DNA of 54,357 bases from Prasinococcaceae sp. CCMP 1430. Taxonomy: Eukaryota; Prasinodermophyta; Palmophyllophyceae; Prasinococcales; Prasinococcaceae. The stretch spans positions 9,266 through 63,622 of the forward strand of contig RQSC01000005.1 in assembly GCA_013416795.1 (NCBI GenBank). Reading direction: 5' to 3'. The position numbers were made by a program, and so were the translations under genes. Shown in pieces: positions 17,487 through 29,100 of this stretch. The notes beneath the pieces were generated by a model, which ran no database searches, was not told where the DNA came from, and worked only from the letters and a program-made list of their open reading frames with translations. The number at the start of each line of letters is the position of its first letter. The first letter of the stretch is position 1.

Positions 17487-18095
17487 ATGGTCAATTTCAA
17501 TTCGTTTCATGGCGCCGCGCCCCACCACGGCCGCGTCTCACTGGGCCTGCGCAGGGTGGGGTGGGGTGGGGTGGGGTCTTTTGGCGCGCGCGTCCGGCCG
17601 GGCGGAGTGGGGGGTGGGCGCAGGGGCGGCGGAGGGGAGCCACTCCGCGCGCCGGGCGCGCAGACGGGCGCGCGGGAAGGAAAGGGGCGTCAGAGGCGCA
17701 GAGGCAGGCCAGAGGGGGCGGAGGTGGTCGTGCAATGCACGTCCGCCACGCCCGACAACTCGGCCGCCGGCGGGCGGGCGCTGCACGCGGGCGCAGAGGT
17801 GGCCGGCGTGGCCAACCTCGCGCGCGTCGAGCTCAAGGAGGGGGAGGGTGAAAAGGTCTCGGAGCGCATGGAGGGGGTGCTCGAGTGGTTCGACGAGCTC
17901 CAGCAGGTGGACGTCGAGGGCGTCCCCCCGGCGACGCGCGCCGGCGACGGCCACGCGCCTCCCGAGGGCGCCACGCAGTTCCGCGCCGACGAGCCCGTCA
18001 AATGCGCCGACCAGGACGCGCTGCTCGCCGCCGCGCCCGTCGTGGAGGACGGCTACTTCAGGGTGCCGCAGATACTCGGGGAGGCCGAGGGCTGA
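17487..18095 (+). CDS. GATC: Glutamyl-tRNA(Gln) amidotransferase subunit C, organellar
   Basis: GatC is the small subunit of GatCAB, which turns mischarged Glu-tRNA(Gln) into Gln-tRNA(Gln) in plastids and mitochondria. The diagnostic region begins at about residue 105: VANLARVELKEGE, then VLEWFDELQQVDVEGVPP, FRADEPVKCADQDALL, and the ending GYFRVPQILG. That covers the usual ~95-residue GatC core. The 100-residue leader is Gly/Arg-rich and crosses a GGGGT repeat. It may be a targeting peptide, or partly intron with the true start elsewhere; the ATG at 17487 is provisional. It converges with organellar L13, another organellar translation gene. A TGTAA lies 20 bases after the stop. Confidence 0.85.
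   Translation: MVNFNSFHGAAPHHGRVSLGLRRVGWGGVGSFGARVRPGGVGGGRRGGGGEPLRAPGAQTGAREGKGRQRRRGRPEGAEVVVQCTSATPDNSAAGGRALHAGAEVAGVANLARVELKEGEGEKVSERMEGVLEWFDELQQVDVEGVPPATRAGDGHAPPEGATQFRADEPVKCADQDALLAAAPVVEDGYFRVPQILGEAEG
17551..17578. repeat. GGGGT pentamer repeat
   Basis: About five tandem TGGGG units within the 5' part of the GATC frame. The same motif recurs at 25627. Confidence 0.85.
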
Positions 18096-18482
18096 GGCCC
18101 GGGTCGAGCGAACGCATGTAAATTGGACACGCAGTGCAAACGCAAACGCCGAGGCCGCGCGCGCGGTCGGGGGGAGGGGAGGGAGGGAGGAGCGACGCGC
18201 GGGAATGAGGGCGGGTGCGAAGGCAGCGGCGGCTCGCGCGCGCGGCGCGCAGGCCGTGTGCGGCGCGCAGCGTCCGCGCGGCGCGCCGGGGGGGGGACAG
18301 AGGCCACGGGTGCCACAAAAAAGAATGTCGCGCCGTGCGTGCGGCCGCCGTCGCCGCGCGCGCGCATATTACAAATTAGGTAGCGGCTGGTCGAGCGAAG
18401 AGACGCCGCAGCAGGCGCGCTGGTCGGCACGCCGCTCCCGATCCCCGCGTGCTGTCCGCGCCTGTCCCTGGAATTGAGCCCC
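18096..18482. other. Convergent intergenic between GATC and L13
   Basis: Holds the 3' flanks of both genes. A TGTAA (18117) follows GATC. On the reverse strand AATTTGTAATATG at about 18363-18376 follows L13. Otherwise GC-rich. Confidence 0.4.
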
Positions 18483-18965
18483 TCAGAAGATCCCCTTCCC
18501 GTCGTCGGGCTTGGCCTTCATGGGCGCCGCGCTGCGCCGGTGCTTGAGCGTCCGCGGCTTCTCGGGCTCAATCTCCACGAGGTGCTGCGCGGCGAACGGG
18601 TGCTGGTCGTCGGGGTACACGCGCAGCTTGCGCAGGCGTCCGAGGCGCAGTTTGTTCTTCGGTAGCATGCGGCCCACCGCCTTCTTCATCAGCTCCTCGG
18701 GGCTGGACTCGAGGATCTGCCGCGCGGTGCGGCTCTTCTGGCCGCCCGGGAAGCCCGTGTGCCTGAGGTACTCCTTGCCGTCGAGCTTGTCCCTCGTGAG
18801 CACCACGTGCTTGGCGTTGATGCACACGACCACGTCGCCCTCATCGGTGTGCGGGCTGTACGTGGGCTTGTCCTTGCCCTGCAGGATGGTCGAAAGCTGC
18901 GACGCCAGACGGCCCAGCACCTGGCCCTTGGCGTCCACCAGCCGGAAGTTGAGGCCCTTGGTCAT
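18483..18965 (-). CDS. Organellar (probably mitochondrial) ribosomal protein L13
   Basis: bL13 is an early-assembling large-subunit protein. The 160-residue frame has VDAKGQVLGRLASQLSTIL, KDKPTYSPHTDEGDVVVC, HTGFPGGQKSRTARQI, AVGRMLPKNKLRLGRLRKL and DDQHPF, which all match bL13. The DAKGQVLGRLAS wording is close to plant mitochondrial L13 rather than the cytosolic uL13 (RPL13A) type. The basic C-terminal tail is about 25 residues longer than bacterial L13. The ATG at 18965 may not be the real start: a strong acceptor (TCTCTCACGCAG) precedes it by 7 bases, and an upstream exon with a targeting peptide is expected. I could not identify that exon through the (GT)n tract. Confidence 0.88.
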   Translation of the reverse strand: MTKGLNFRLVDAKGQVLGRLASQLSTILQGKDKPTYSPHTDEGDVVVCINAKHVVLTRDKLDGKEYLRHTGFPGGQKSRTARQILESSPEELMKKAVGRMLPKNKLRLGRLRKLRVYPDDQHPFAAQHLVEIEPEKPRTLKHRRSAAPMKAKPDDGKGIF

Positions 18966-18991
18966 GACATGCTGCGTGAGAGAGCGGGCGC

Positions 18992-19030
18992 GCGTGTGTT
19001 CGTGTGCGTGTGTGTGTGTGTGTGTGTGTG
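18992..19030. repeat. (GT)n microsatellite
   Basis: Nearly pure GT dinucleotides for about 39 bases, in the presumed 5' intron or UTR of L13. Confidence 0.9.
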
Positions 19031-19307
19031 GTGGTGGGAGGGGGTGGGGGAGGGCAGTGAGGTGGGGACCGGATGGGACGGGGCCCGCGCATGGGCGCGC
19101 GCGCAGCCGCGGTGCGCCCCGCGTGGTGCAGCGGGCTGCAGGTCAGCGGCCTGGCCTTGCCGCCCTAAAACTGCATGCGCTCTCCCCGCACACACTCATG
19201 CGAACCCCCCTCCCCTCCCCCCGGGCGCTGGCGGCGCGCTCCTCCTCGCGCCCTCACCCTGACCGACGGTGGCGGCATGCTCTCTCGCCTGGTGGAGGCC
19301 GCCCCTC

Positions 19308-19328
19308 CCACACACACACACACACACG
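19308..19328. repeat. (CA)n microsatellite
   Basis: About ten CA units in the L13/COPG divergent region. Confidence 0.85.
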
Positions 19329-19781
19329 CACGCGCGCTTCGCCCCTCCCGCGCCCGCTTGCGCGCGCGCCGCCGCCGCGGCACGCGCGCGCTGTGCTGCT
19401 CGCCGCTCGCCACCTGCCTGCTGCGCGCGCGCGCCTTCGGCCGGTCGGTCGGTCGGTCGGGAGGGAGAAAGGGCAAGCGGGTCTTCGGTTCGTTTCGCGT
19501 CGGTTGTCGGTCGCGTTCGTCCCTCGTTCGGCTGATGTTTGGCTGGGCGCGCGCGGCGCGGCGCGCCGCTCGCGTTGCGCGCGAGCGCGCGAGCGCTCGG
19601 GTGCTTCCGCAGGGTCGGAACGGGGCGCGGCCGTGCGCTGGCGGGGCGCGAGCTGACGATCGGCGTCATCCGCCTCATCCCCGCCCGCGCCTTTGGCATG
19701 CGCGCGTCCGCCCCATCACCACCGCCGCCGCCGCCGCCACGCGCGCGCGCCCTCACCTCCTCGCCCTCCCCGCGCGCGCAG

Positions 19782-22700
19782 GCGTACCAGCAGCAGGATG
19801 AGCTGGGCGGCGGGGGCCTGTCGGGCGCGACCGCGGTGCTGCGCGACGCCTTCAAGAAGGACGAGGAGGACGAGTACATGGACGACATGAGCCCCTTCTG
19901 GGGCATCGAAAAGGGCGCCGTGCTCCAGGAGAGCCGCGTGTTCCACGACCCGCAGCTCGACGCTCGCCAGTGCGCGCAGGTCATCACCAAGCTGCTCTAC
20001 CTCATCAACCAAGGCGAGGCGCTCACCAAGACCGAGGCAACCGAGGTCTTCTTCGCGACCACCAAGCTCTTCCAGTCGAAGGACGTGTCGCTCAGGCGGA
20101 TGGTCTACCTCATGATCAAGGAGCTCTCCCCCAGCGCGGACGAGGTGAGAGCGCGCCGCGCCACCCCGCGCGTGCTCGCCGTGCAAACCTACGCCAACAG
20201 GCGGTCGCGCGGGCCAAAAAAAAAAAAAAAAAAGCCCCCGCGCGCGCGCACGACGCTCGGGGGAGTGGGAGGAGAAGGGGGGGGGGGATGGACGCGCCGC
20301 GTACCGACGCGTCGCGCGCCGGGGTGGTTGGGGGCGATCGACGTGCGGGCGGCGAGTCTGTGGGGGCAAAGAGGGGCCGCTCCCTCGCGGAGGGGGCGCG
20401 CGCGCGCGCGTGCGCTCGCGCGCGCGCGCGCGTTTCGATTTCGTATTTTCGCTCTTCCCCGCGAGTGGGGGGGGGCGCGCGCAACGCCAGACGCCATCTG
20501 ACGCGACGGCTCCGTGCCGCGCAGGTGATCATCGTGACGTCGTCCCTGATGAAGGACATGAACGGCAAGATCGACCTGTACCGTGCCAACGCCGTGCGCG
20601 TGCTGTGCAAGATCCTGGGCCAGGACAGCGGCGGAAGCTCGCTGCTCGTGCAGATCGAGCGCTACCTCAAGCAGGCCATCGTGGACAAGAACCCCATCGT
20701 GGCATCGAGCGCGCTGTGCAGCGGCCTGCACCTGCTCAAGTCCGGCCAGGCCGGCGTGGGCGACGTGGTCAAGCGCTGGAGCAACGAGATCCAAGAGGCC
20801 GTGCACTCGAAGTCGCCGCTCGTGCAGTTCCACGCGCTCGCGCTGCTGCACCAGATCCGCTCGAACGACCGCCTGGCCATCTCGAAGCTGGTGAGCTCCC
20901 TCACGCGCGGCACGGTGCGCTCGCCGCTCGCGCAGGTGCTGCTCGTGCGCTACACCGCGCAGGTGATAAGCGAGTCCACGCCGCCCTCCGACGGCTCCGA
21001 CCGCCCGTTCTTCGACTTCCTCGAGAGCTGCCTGCGCCACAAGGGCGAGATGGTCATCTTCGAGGCGGCGCGCGCGATCGTCAACATGCGCGACGTCACC
21101 TCGCGCGAGCTCGCGCCCGCGGTGACCGTGCTGCAGCTCTTCCTGAGCAGCTCCAAGCCCGTACTGCGCTTCGCGGCTGTGCGCACGCTCAACCGCATCG
21201 CCATGACGCACCCGCTCGCCGTCACCAACTGCAACATCGACATGGAGTCGCTCATCTCGGACCAGAACCGCTCCATCGCCACGCTCGCCATCACCACGCT
21301 GCTCAAGACGGGCAACGAGTCGAGCGTCGACAGGCTGCTCAAGCAGATCACCAACTTCATGAGCGACATCCAAGACGAGTTCAAGATCGTGGTCGTCGAG
21401 GCCGTGCGGGAATTGTGTCTGAAGTTCCCGCAAAAGCATCGCGTCCTGATGAACTTCCTGAGCAGCATCCTCCGCGAAGAGGGCGGCTTCGAGTACAAGA
21501 AGGCCATCGTCGACACGATCATCACCCTCATTGGCGAGATTCCCGAGACCAAGGAGGCCGGCCTCGGCCACCTGTGCGAGTTCATCGAGGACTGCGAGTT
21601 CACCTACCTGTCGACGCAGGTGCTGCACATCCTCGGCAACGAGGCGCCCAAGACCTCGGACCCGGCCCGCTACATCCGCTACATCTACAACCGCGTCATT
21701 CTGGAGAACGCCAACGTGCGCGCCTCGGCCGTGTCGGCGCTCGCCAAGTTCGGTGCGCTCGTCGAGGCCCTGCGCCCGCGCGTGGTGCTGCTGCTGCGCC
21801 GCTGCCTGTACGACAGCGACGACGAGGTGCGCGACCGCGCGACGCTCTACCTCAAGGCGCTGGGCGAGGGCGAGGAGGCCGCCGCAATGGGCGGGCTGCC
21901 GGTGCTGCTGGGCGAGCTTGACATCCCGCTGGCCAACTTCGAGGAGTCGCTGCGCGCGTACATAGACGCGGGCGCCACCGAGCAGGCCTTCGACACCAAC
22001 ACGGTCGACCGCACGTTGCCCGAGCCCTCGCCCCTCGAGCAGCTCAAGGCCGCCGAGCAGGGCGCGGGCGTGGGCGGCGTCAGTGGCGGCGCGTCCGTGG
22101 CCAAGAGCGGCGCGCAGTACCGCGAACAGCTGTCAGCGGTGCCAGAGCTCGCCGCGCTGGGCGAGCTGGTGAAGAGCAGCGAGCCGCAGCGGCTGACGGA
22201 GGAGGACACCGAGTACGTGGTGAGCGTCATCAAGCACATCTTTCCGGAGCACATCGTGTTCCAGTTCGATTGCAGCAACACGATCGCCGAGCAGCAGCTG
22301 TCGGAGGTGTCGGTGCTCATGGACACGGCCGATGCGGAGGACTTCGAGGAGGAGGCGCAGGTGGTGCTCAAGTCCATGCCCTACGGCTCATCAGCGCCCA
22401 CGTACGCGGTCATGGCGCGCGCGGAAGGCGCGCTCGCAATGGGCAAGTTCTATTGCACCTTGAGGTTTAACGTGAAGGAGGTGGACCCCGCGACGGGCGA
22501 AGCGGAGGAGGACGGCTTCGACGATGAGTACCAGCTGGAGGACGTGGAGGTGGCGGCCACCGACTACATAGTGCGGCAGCCGCTGTCGAACTTCAAGAGG
22601 AGCTGGGACGAGCTCGAGGAGGGGGAGGCCACCGACGACTACGGGCTGGGGCAGCGGGACTCGCTGCAGAGCGCGGTGGAGAGCGTGGTGAGCACGCTGG

Positions 22701-22906
22701 GGCTCGCGCCGTGCGAAGGCTCGGACGCCGTGCCGCCCAACGCGCGCTCGCACACGCTTCTGCTCGCTGGCACGGTGATGGACCTACAGGTGTGCGCGAG
22801 CGTGAAGTTGGGTATGGACGGTGCGCGCAACGTCGCCATGAAGCTTACCGTCAGGGCGGAGGACGAGGGGCTTTGTACGCTTGTGCACGAGATCGTCTCG
22901 GGCTGA
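19782..22906 (+). CDS. COPG: Coatomer subunit gamma (gamma-COP)
   Basis: Large subunit of the COPI coat for retrograde Golgi-to-ER and intra-Golgi vesicles. Exon A is 19782-20144, exon B is 20525-22906, with a 380-nt GT-AG intron joined in phase (ADE|VIIVTSSLMKDMNGK). The 914 visible residues are near full family length. The N-terminal adaptin-like solenoid begins WGIEKGAVLQESRVF, with KLLYLINQGEALTKTEATE and TKLFQSKDVSLRRMVYL. A linker follows at about residues 600-680. The C-terminal appendage carries FPEHIVFQFDCSNTIAEQ, the sandwich-plus-platform region, and ends EDEGLCTLVHEIVSG. Exon A begins right after an acceptor (CGCGCGCAG), so a short first exon with the ATG lies upstream and is not identified. 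The intron contains a 15-A tract and CG-alternating DNA. Confidence 0.96.
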
Positions 22907-23487
22907 GCATGGCTTGCGCTACGCGGGTCGCTTGGCGCCACGGCGGACCGCCGCCCTTAAAATAGAGCCCGGCACCGCGGGACATTTGTTCTATACGCCG
23001 AGGTCCTCACTGTTGCATCCCAGCGCCGCTCCCGCTTGGACGGTGGGGCGACGCCCTGCCCCCCGCCCCGCTCCGCCACCTTCCTCTTGCGCCGCCGTCC
23101 CATCGAGGCGCCCGCCACGCACCCCATCCAGCCCATCTACGCGCCCGCGGGCGGGCTGGGGGACGCGCCTGCCGGCGGCGGCGCGCCGCTACGTGTCGCT
23201 GCTCATGTGGTTGTGGGAGTGCCGCCCAGCCCGAGTGCTCGCTTCGCGTCCCAGCTTGTGCCGCTTGGCGGCGCGCCGCTTCGCCGCGCTCCGCCCGTGG
23301 CGGCGGGGTGCCCGCTGCCCGTGGCCGGCCCGGCCCTCTGGCAGCGGCAGGGGCGGACGCGCCGCGGGGGGGCGGGAGGTGGCGGGGACGGACTCCCCCC
23401 CCCGGCCGGGTGGCGGGGCGCGATCGGGAGGCAAAGGGGTCACAGTGGGCGGCACGTGCGCGCACGTGGCAGCAACGCGCGAACGCG
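22907..23487. other. Intergenic between COPG and UBA5
   Basis: 581 bases with no gene I can support. A TTAAAATAG patch 50 bases after the COPG stop may be a 3' processing region; the rest is the GC-rich UBA5 promoter. Confidence 0.4.
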
Positions 23488-24954
23488 ATGGCGGAGCCGC
23501 CGCCGCCGCCGACGACGACCGCGTGTGCGCTCAGCGAGGACCTCGCGAGGCTGCAGGAGCGCGTGCGCGGCATCAGGGCGCGCGCGGCGCAGGCGCTCGC
23601 GGGTGCCGCCGGCGAGGGATCGACGGAGGTTCCCTCGCCCATGCCCGCCGCGCCCGCTCCCGCAGCACCGGCGCCCGCTGCCCCCGCGCCCGCGCCGGCC
23701 GCGCCCCAGCGCGAGAAGATCACCGAGATGAGCTCCGAGGTGATCGACAGCAACCCGTACAGCAGGCTGATGGCGCTCAAGCGGATGGGCATCGTTGAAA
23801 ACTACGAGGCCATCCGAGACAAATCCGTGGCCGTGGTTGGCGTGGGTGGCGTCGGATCCGTGGCGGCCGAGATGCTCACGCGCTGCGGCGTAGGCAGGCT
23901 GCTGCTGTACGACTACGACACGGTCGAGCTCGCCAACATGAACCGTCTCTTCTTCCGCCCTGAGCAGGCGGGCATGGCCAAGACGGCGGCCGCCGCGCAG
24001 ACGCTGACCGGCATCAACCCCGACGTGGCGATCGAGAGCTACGCAGCCAACATCACGACCGTCGACGGCTTCCGCGACTTCGTGGCCAGCCTCGAGGGTG
24101 AGGGCGCCACCACCGACGCCGGCTGGCGCGGCCGGCGAGTGGACCTCGTGCTGAGCTGCGTGGACAACTACGAGGCGCGCATGGTGGTCAACCAGGCGTG
24201 CTTGGAAATGGGCCAGACGTGGATGGAGAGCGGCGTCAGCGAAGACGCCGTGAGCGGCCACATACAGCTGCTCGTACCGGGCGCCACCGCGTGCTTCGAG
24301 TGCGTGCCGCCGCTCGTCGTCGCGAGCGGCATCGACGAGCGCACGCTCAAGCGCGAGGGCGTGTGCGCGGCGAGCCTGCCGACCACCATGGGCATGGTGG
24401 CGGGCATGCTAGTCCAGAACGCGCTCAAGTACCTGCTGGGCTTCGGCAAGGTGAGCGCCTACCTGGGCTACTCGGCGATGACGGACTTCTTCCCCACTAT
24501 GGAGGTGAAGGCCAATCCCGAGTGCACCAACGCGCGCTGCGTCGCCGCGCAGGGCTCGTACGCCAAGCTGGTGTTGGAGCGCGCGGCGATGGGGCTTGGC
24601 CCGGACGGCGAGAAGCTGGCGGCCGAGCAGGACGCGCAGCCCGTGGTGCACGAGGACAACGAGTGGGGGATCGGCGTGATCGATGAGAGCGACGTGCCCG
24701 CGGGCGCCGGCGGCGACGCGCAGCAGCAGGAGGAGGAGCAACAGCCGGCGCCGCAGCAGCAGTCGGCGCAGGCGCATCAGACCATGGGCGAGGGCATCGA
24801 ATGGAACGCGGGCTACGACCGCGCGAGCGGCGCGAGCGGGCTGGCCGCGGAGACGCTCGCCGAGCTTTCGGTTGGCGAGACTGCCGGCGACTCGCTGGAG
24901 GATCTCATGGGGCAGCTGTCGAGCCTGCAGGCTGACGATCCCAAGAAGGACTGA
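23488..24954 (+). CDS. UBA5: UFM1-activating enzyme (E1) UBA5
   Basis: Activates UFM1 with ATP and passes it to UFC1 in the ufmylation pathway (ER homeostasis, ribosome quality control at the ER). 488 residues, one exon. The adenylation domain begins around residue 85 ([15 protein letters not shown]), with the nucleotide loop [17 protein letters not shown] and [15 protein letters not shown]. The zinc cysteines are CFEC and CTNARC. The catalytic cysteine is in [15 protein letters not shown] (Cys293). Near the C terminus [14 protein letters not shown] matches the UFM1/ATG8-interacting motif of animal UBA5 (WGI-x-V/L), and a terminal helical block is where UFC1 would bind. The first 80 residues are a Pro/Ala-rich extension. 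The ATG at 23488 is the first in frame near the conserved region. Confidence 0.96.
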   Translation: MAEPPPPPTTTACALSEDLARLQERVRGIRARAAQALAGAAGEGSTEVPSPMPAAPAPAAPAPAAPAPAPAAPQREKITEMSSEVIDSNPYSRLMALKRMGIVENYEAIRDKSVAVVGVGGVGSVAAEMLTRCGVGRLLLYDYDTVELANMNRLFFRPEQAGMAKTAAAAQTLTGINPDVAIESYAANITTVDGFRDFVASLEGEGATTDAGWRGRRVDLVLSCVDNYEARMVVNQACLEMGQTWMESGVSEDAVSGHIQLLVPGATACFECVPPLVVASGIDERTLKREGVCAASLPTTMGMVAGMLVQNALKYLLGFGKVSAYLGYSAMTDFFPTMEVKANPECTNARCVAAQGSYAKLVLERAAMGLGPDGEKLAAEQDAQPVVHEDNEWGIGVIDESDVPAGAGGDAQQQEEEQQPAPQQQSAQAHQTMGEGIEWNAGYDRASGASGLAAETLAELSVGETAGDSLEDLMGQLSSLQADDPKKD

Positions 24955-25256
24955 AGCGGCGCGGACTCGGCTGGTGACGGCGGCGCCGCCGGCTCTCTCT
25001 CGCGCGCCGGCGCTGGCGCGCGCGCGCGCGCCCGCGCGCCGGCGTAAGCGTCGTGCACGGCAGGTCACCACCAGTGGCGCGCGAGCGCGCCCCTGGACCC
25101 CCCACACACACGCACGCCCGTCCCCGTCCCAGCTGTCGCGCCGCCCTCCACCCCCCCCCCGGGGCCCGACGCACCAGCGCGGAATCTCCGCTGCGACGTT
25201 CAATCGAATCGCCTTCCGCCGGGCCAACACGAAAACACTGCACAACTCCAAATGCG

Positions 25257-25290
25257 GATTAGGGCTAGGGTCAGGGTTTAGGGTTTAGCT
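25257..25290. repeat. Interstitial telomere-like repeats (TTTAGGG type)
   Basis: About four degenerate to perfect units, with GGGTTTAGGGTTTAG the clearest. The plus-strand phase matches the plant/green-algal TTTAGGG heptamer. Isolated inside an intergenic region. Confidence 0.7.
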
Positions 25291-25626
25291 CAGATTGGAA
25301 GCGTAACACCTGTGGGGAGCGCGCGTCCGCCGCTGCGCGCTCCCCTGTCTGCGCCCCCTTCGCGCTCCGATTCGGGTTAGGATTCAGGCGCCCATCGGAA
25401 CGCGCGGCGGCGCGGCCGCGCGCGCACGGGGGAGAGAGCGAGGGTCGCGAGGAGCGGGCTGCGCGGGCACCCAGCAAACGATAGGGGGAAGGGGAAGCGT
25501 GGCGAGGCGCGGCGGCGTCTGCGCGCGCTCACGCGCAGGCCGGCCGGTACCGCGCCAGCCGGCTGACAGCCTTTGCGCGGGGTCCGCAAGGAGCGCGCCG
25601 CGCCGAGCCGCCGGCCGCGGGCGGGC

Positions 25627-25652
25627 GGGGTGGGGTGGGGTGGGGTGGGGGG
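25627..25652. repeat. GGGGT pentamer repeat
   Basis: Five tandem GGGGT units, the same motif as at 17551. Confidence 0.85.
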
Positions 25653-26172
25653 TGCGGGGGAGGACTCCGAGGGGACGGAGCTTGGTCCCACTGGCGGGTG
25701 ACGCGGCGTCGCAGGAGGCGGAAGGTGTGTGTGAGCGCTTTGGGGCGGGAGGGCGAGCGCCGGCCCGGCGGCGCTGCGCCCGCCCCGCTTTTTTTCGTTT
25801 TCGTTTTGTTTGCGCCTCGGGACGGCCCGCGTGCGCCAGGCTGGCACGCACGACAGGGAGCGCGCAGCGCGAGCGAGCGCAGCGCCTCGCGTGAGAGTGG
25901 GACGCACCCTAGGCTGCGCTCAGCGAGGCTGACATCAGCGGCGCGCGCAGCAACGTGCCGGGTGAGGGCGGTCAGGTGGGCGCGCGCGCGCGTGCGCCCG
26001 CGGGTCGCGTCTACGAACAGCCCCCTGGCCCGCTCGAGTGCCGAAGTATTTGACGTGTCCACAGAGGCCGAGGCACTTTGTGAAGGAGGTGAGGCGGAGG
26101 ACATCCATCAGAGTGGCGAAAGACGCATTCGTCGCCGTCCCGTCGCGCTGCGCCGCGGACCGCGTCGACAGT

Positions 26173-29100
26173 ATGCCAACGCGGAGTGATGCCGCGCCAC
26201 CGCCTCCGCCGCAGTCGGTAGCGCGCCCCAGTGGCGAAGACGGCAGCAGCAATCCCAACCAGCTCTCCCAGGGAAACAGTGACCGCCCTAGTGGTGCCGT
26301 CGGTAGCCAAAAGGGAGCCGAGCTGGCAGATGGACGGTGGGCTGTAGCTGGCGTCACCGGGCGTCCTGCTGCTCCCGCCCCCGTGCTCAGCGCTGCCGAG
26401 TGCCAGGCGCTCACTGCCATGCGCAAGGGCGCCACGCTGTACAAGTACGGCTCACACGGTCGGCCGCACTTCCGGCTGTTCACGCTGAGTGCGGACGGAC
26501 GCGCGCTGCGATGGTACAGCGGCACGCGCAAGCGCGAGCGCAGCGTGGCGCTCGCGCAGGTGGAGGAGATTCGGACGGGGCAACAGACGCCCAAGTTCCA
26601 GAGGCACCCGCAGGCCAACACCGAGCACTTGAGCTTTTCGCTCGTCTACAGGAGCGGCGACCCCCCCCGCGATGGCCGCCCGTCCTCCGCTCGCGCGGCA
26701 GAGTACTCAACTCTCGATCTGGTGTGCAAGAGCGAAGACGAGCTTCGCACGTGGCTGCTCGGGCTGCACGCGCTGCTGCCGGGCGTGCTCATGCGTGACA
26801 TGACACGGGGCGGCGCTGGCGCTACAGCGCTGCCGCGGGCCATGCGGGCGAGCATGGCGGCGGCGAGGAGGGGGGCGGTGGGCGCGAACGGGGGTGAGAA
26901 TGTGGCTGCACTCAACCTCACCGCTGCCGCAGCAGTCTCGACCGCAGCAGGCACGGGATTGGTGGTAGGGAGGCTTGACATGCGCGCTGCGGCGGAGATG
27001 GCGCGTGCCTCGAGGCAGCGGCAACAGCAAAGCAGTAGTGGCAACGGAGGCACGGACAGTGCCCAGGGCTGGAACAGCGCCAGGCCACTGTTGGCGTCCG
27101 CACGTGACGTGGCGACGCCCGGCCGTGCGTCGGCAGCGCCCACGAGCGGCCGGCCGGAAGGAGCGGGCGCGGGATCTCCGCGCTCGACGGCCATGTTGTG
27201 CACCACCGCGGGCACGGTGCCGTTTGGCATGGGCATCTCGGCGCTGGCCGCGCGCGTCATGTCTGGAGGGAGCGGCGCAGGCACGCTGTACGTGTGGGGG
27301 GAAGGCATGGGAGTGGGATCGCTGACCCAGGTTGGCGTCGGTGCCGCCGAAGCTACGGGCGACGGGGACACTGGACTCTCGTGCGCGGCCTCGGCGGACA
27401 CAAACGCGGAAGATGCGCTTTCGCCTGCGCTCGTGTTGGGCGCATTCGACCTTGACGTGTACGCTATTTCGTGCGGCAACAAGCACATGGCCGCTCTGTC
27501 GAACAACGGAGCAGTGTACACGTGGGGCGCAGCTGGTCAGGGTGCGCTGGGCCACGGCCCCGAGGACGACCAACCCAAACCGAGGCAGCTGGCGTGGCTC
27601 GAGGGCGAGGCAGTGCCCACCGACGTGGCGTGCGGGGACTCGCACACCCTGCTGGCAACATCCAGCGGTGAGCTCTACGCATGGGGGGCGGGCGGCGACA
27701 GCGCTCTCCTCGGCCTCGGCTCCATATACGGGGGCGGATACGCCAATCAGTGGGTGCCGACGCGCGTGCTGTCCCTCGCGCCAGGCAGGCGCGTACGCAC
27801 GGTCACCTGCGGCCCTTACCACTCGGCGCTGCTCACGCGTGACAACGTGCTCTACACGTGGGGGGAAGGGCTCTTTGGCGCCTTGGGGCACGGTGATCAG
27901 GCGTCGGTCGGGGAACCCAGGGAGGTGGACGCGTTCAGCGGCAAGCCTGTTGTGGCGGTCGCGTGCGGGGTGTGGCACACGGCGGCCGTCGCGGCGGTGG
28001 AGGTCGTGGATCGCGCCGGACCTGATCGTGATCACCAGACTGTTGGCGGTGCCAAGACGTCAGAGAGTGACGCTGCTGATGCTTCCGAAGGAGCGAGCAA
28101 GGCGACGAGCGACGAAGGCGCCACCGCCACAAACGATCCAAAAGACTCTGCCCCAGTTCCTCCAGGACGGGGGGATGACCCCGGGGCGTCTGCAGCTGCT
28201 GTCGAACGAGGCGTCAGATCGGTGGCGACCGCTGACGCCAGGACGTCGGTGGCAGCTCGCGCGGTTAGCGCCGACGCGGGACGTAGCAGCACCAGCGTAG
28301 GTGCACGCGCCGTCGTCGGCGCGCTCTTCACCTGGGGCGACCCCGATAAGGGGCGGCTTGGCCACGGCGACAAGGAGACAGCCCTACTCCCACGGCAGGT
28401 GCGCTCAGTGGCGCGCGTCTCTGTCGCGGGCGTGGCGTGTGGCACGTGGCACACGGTGGCCCTCGGAGCCAACGGCAGGCTTTACACGTGCGGGCGAGAG
28501 GCCCACGGGCTCTTGGGCAGCGGCTCGCAGGCGAAGGCCAACGGCGCAGTCATGGGCGAGGTTACTACGCTGTCATCGGCAGGTGTGGTGATCGTGCAGG
28601 TTTCGTGCGGAGACTACCATACGGCCGCGCTGAGCTCCAAAGGCGAGGTGTACACCTGGGGTCTGGGCTCGCACGGCCGCCTTGGGCATGGCGGCGAGCG
28701 CTCCGAGAACACGCCCAGGGTGGTGGAGCGCCTACGTGGCATGCACGTGCGGCAAGTCAGCTGCGGCTCCAGCTACTCGGCGGCTATCTGTGCAGACGAC
28801 GGCAGCGGTGCCCTGCAGCGCTCTGCCGCGTCCAATTGGGAACTGCTCGAGCTGCTGCCCAAAGACGCTGACAAGCGCGTCGAGGTCGCGCGTGGCCAGC
28901 GGATACACGTCGGTCCAATGGCGGCCAAGGGAGCCAGACAGGCGCAGCCTGCTGGCGGCGGCATAACCAAGGCGCTCAAGCGCTCAACCAGCTCTATCCT
29001 GTCGAGCAGCGGTCGCGGAGGCACGCGCTCATCCCACTCTGCAGGCAGCGCGGGAGCTGGCCAGCCGCGCCCCGACAGCTCCTCCTTGTCGTCGAGTGAC

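Larger units (their letters stand above)
18966..19781. other. Divergent intergenic between L13 and COPG
   Basis: Contains (GT)n, (CA)n and GGTC repeats and very GC-rich DNA. It should hold the first exon of COPG (the visible COPG sequence starts at a splice acceptor) and probably the first exon of L13. I cannot place either. Confidence 0.4.
24955..26172. other. Intergenic with telomere-like and GGGGT repeats
   Basis: No gene I can support. Contains a telomere-like stretch at 25257, GTTAGGATTCAGG at about 25374, and a GGGGT repeat at 25627. The region 26038-26172 stays open into the PH-RCC1 frame and may be coding, or its 5' UTR. Confidence 0.4.
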
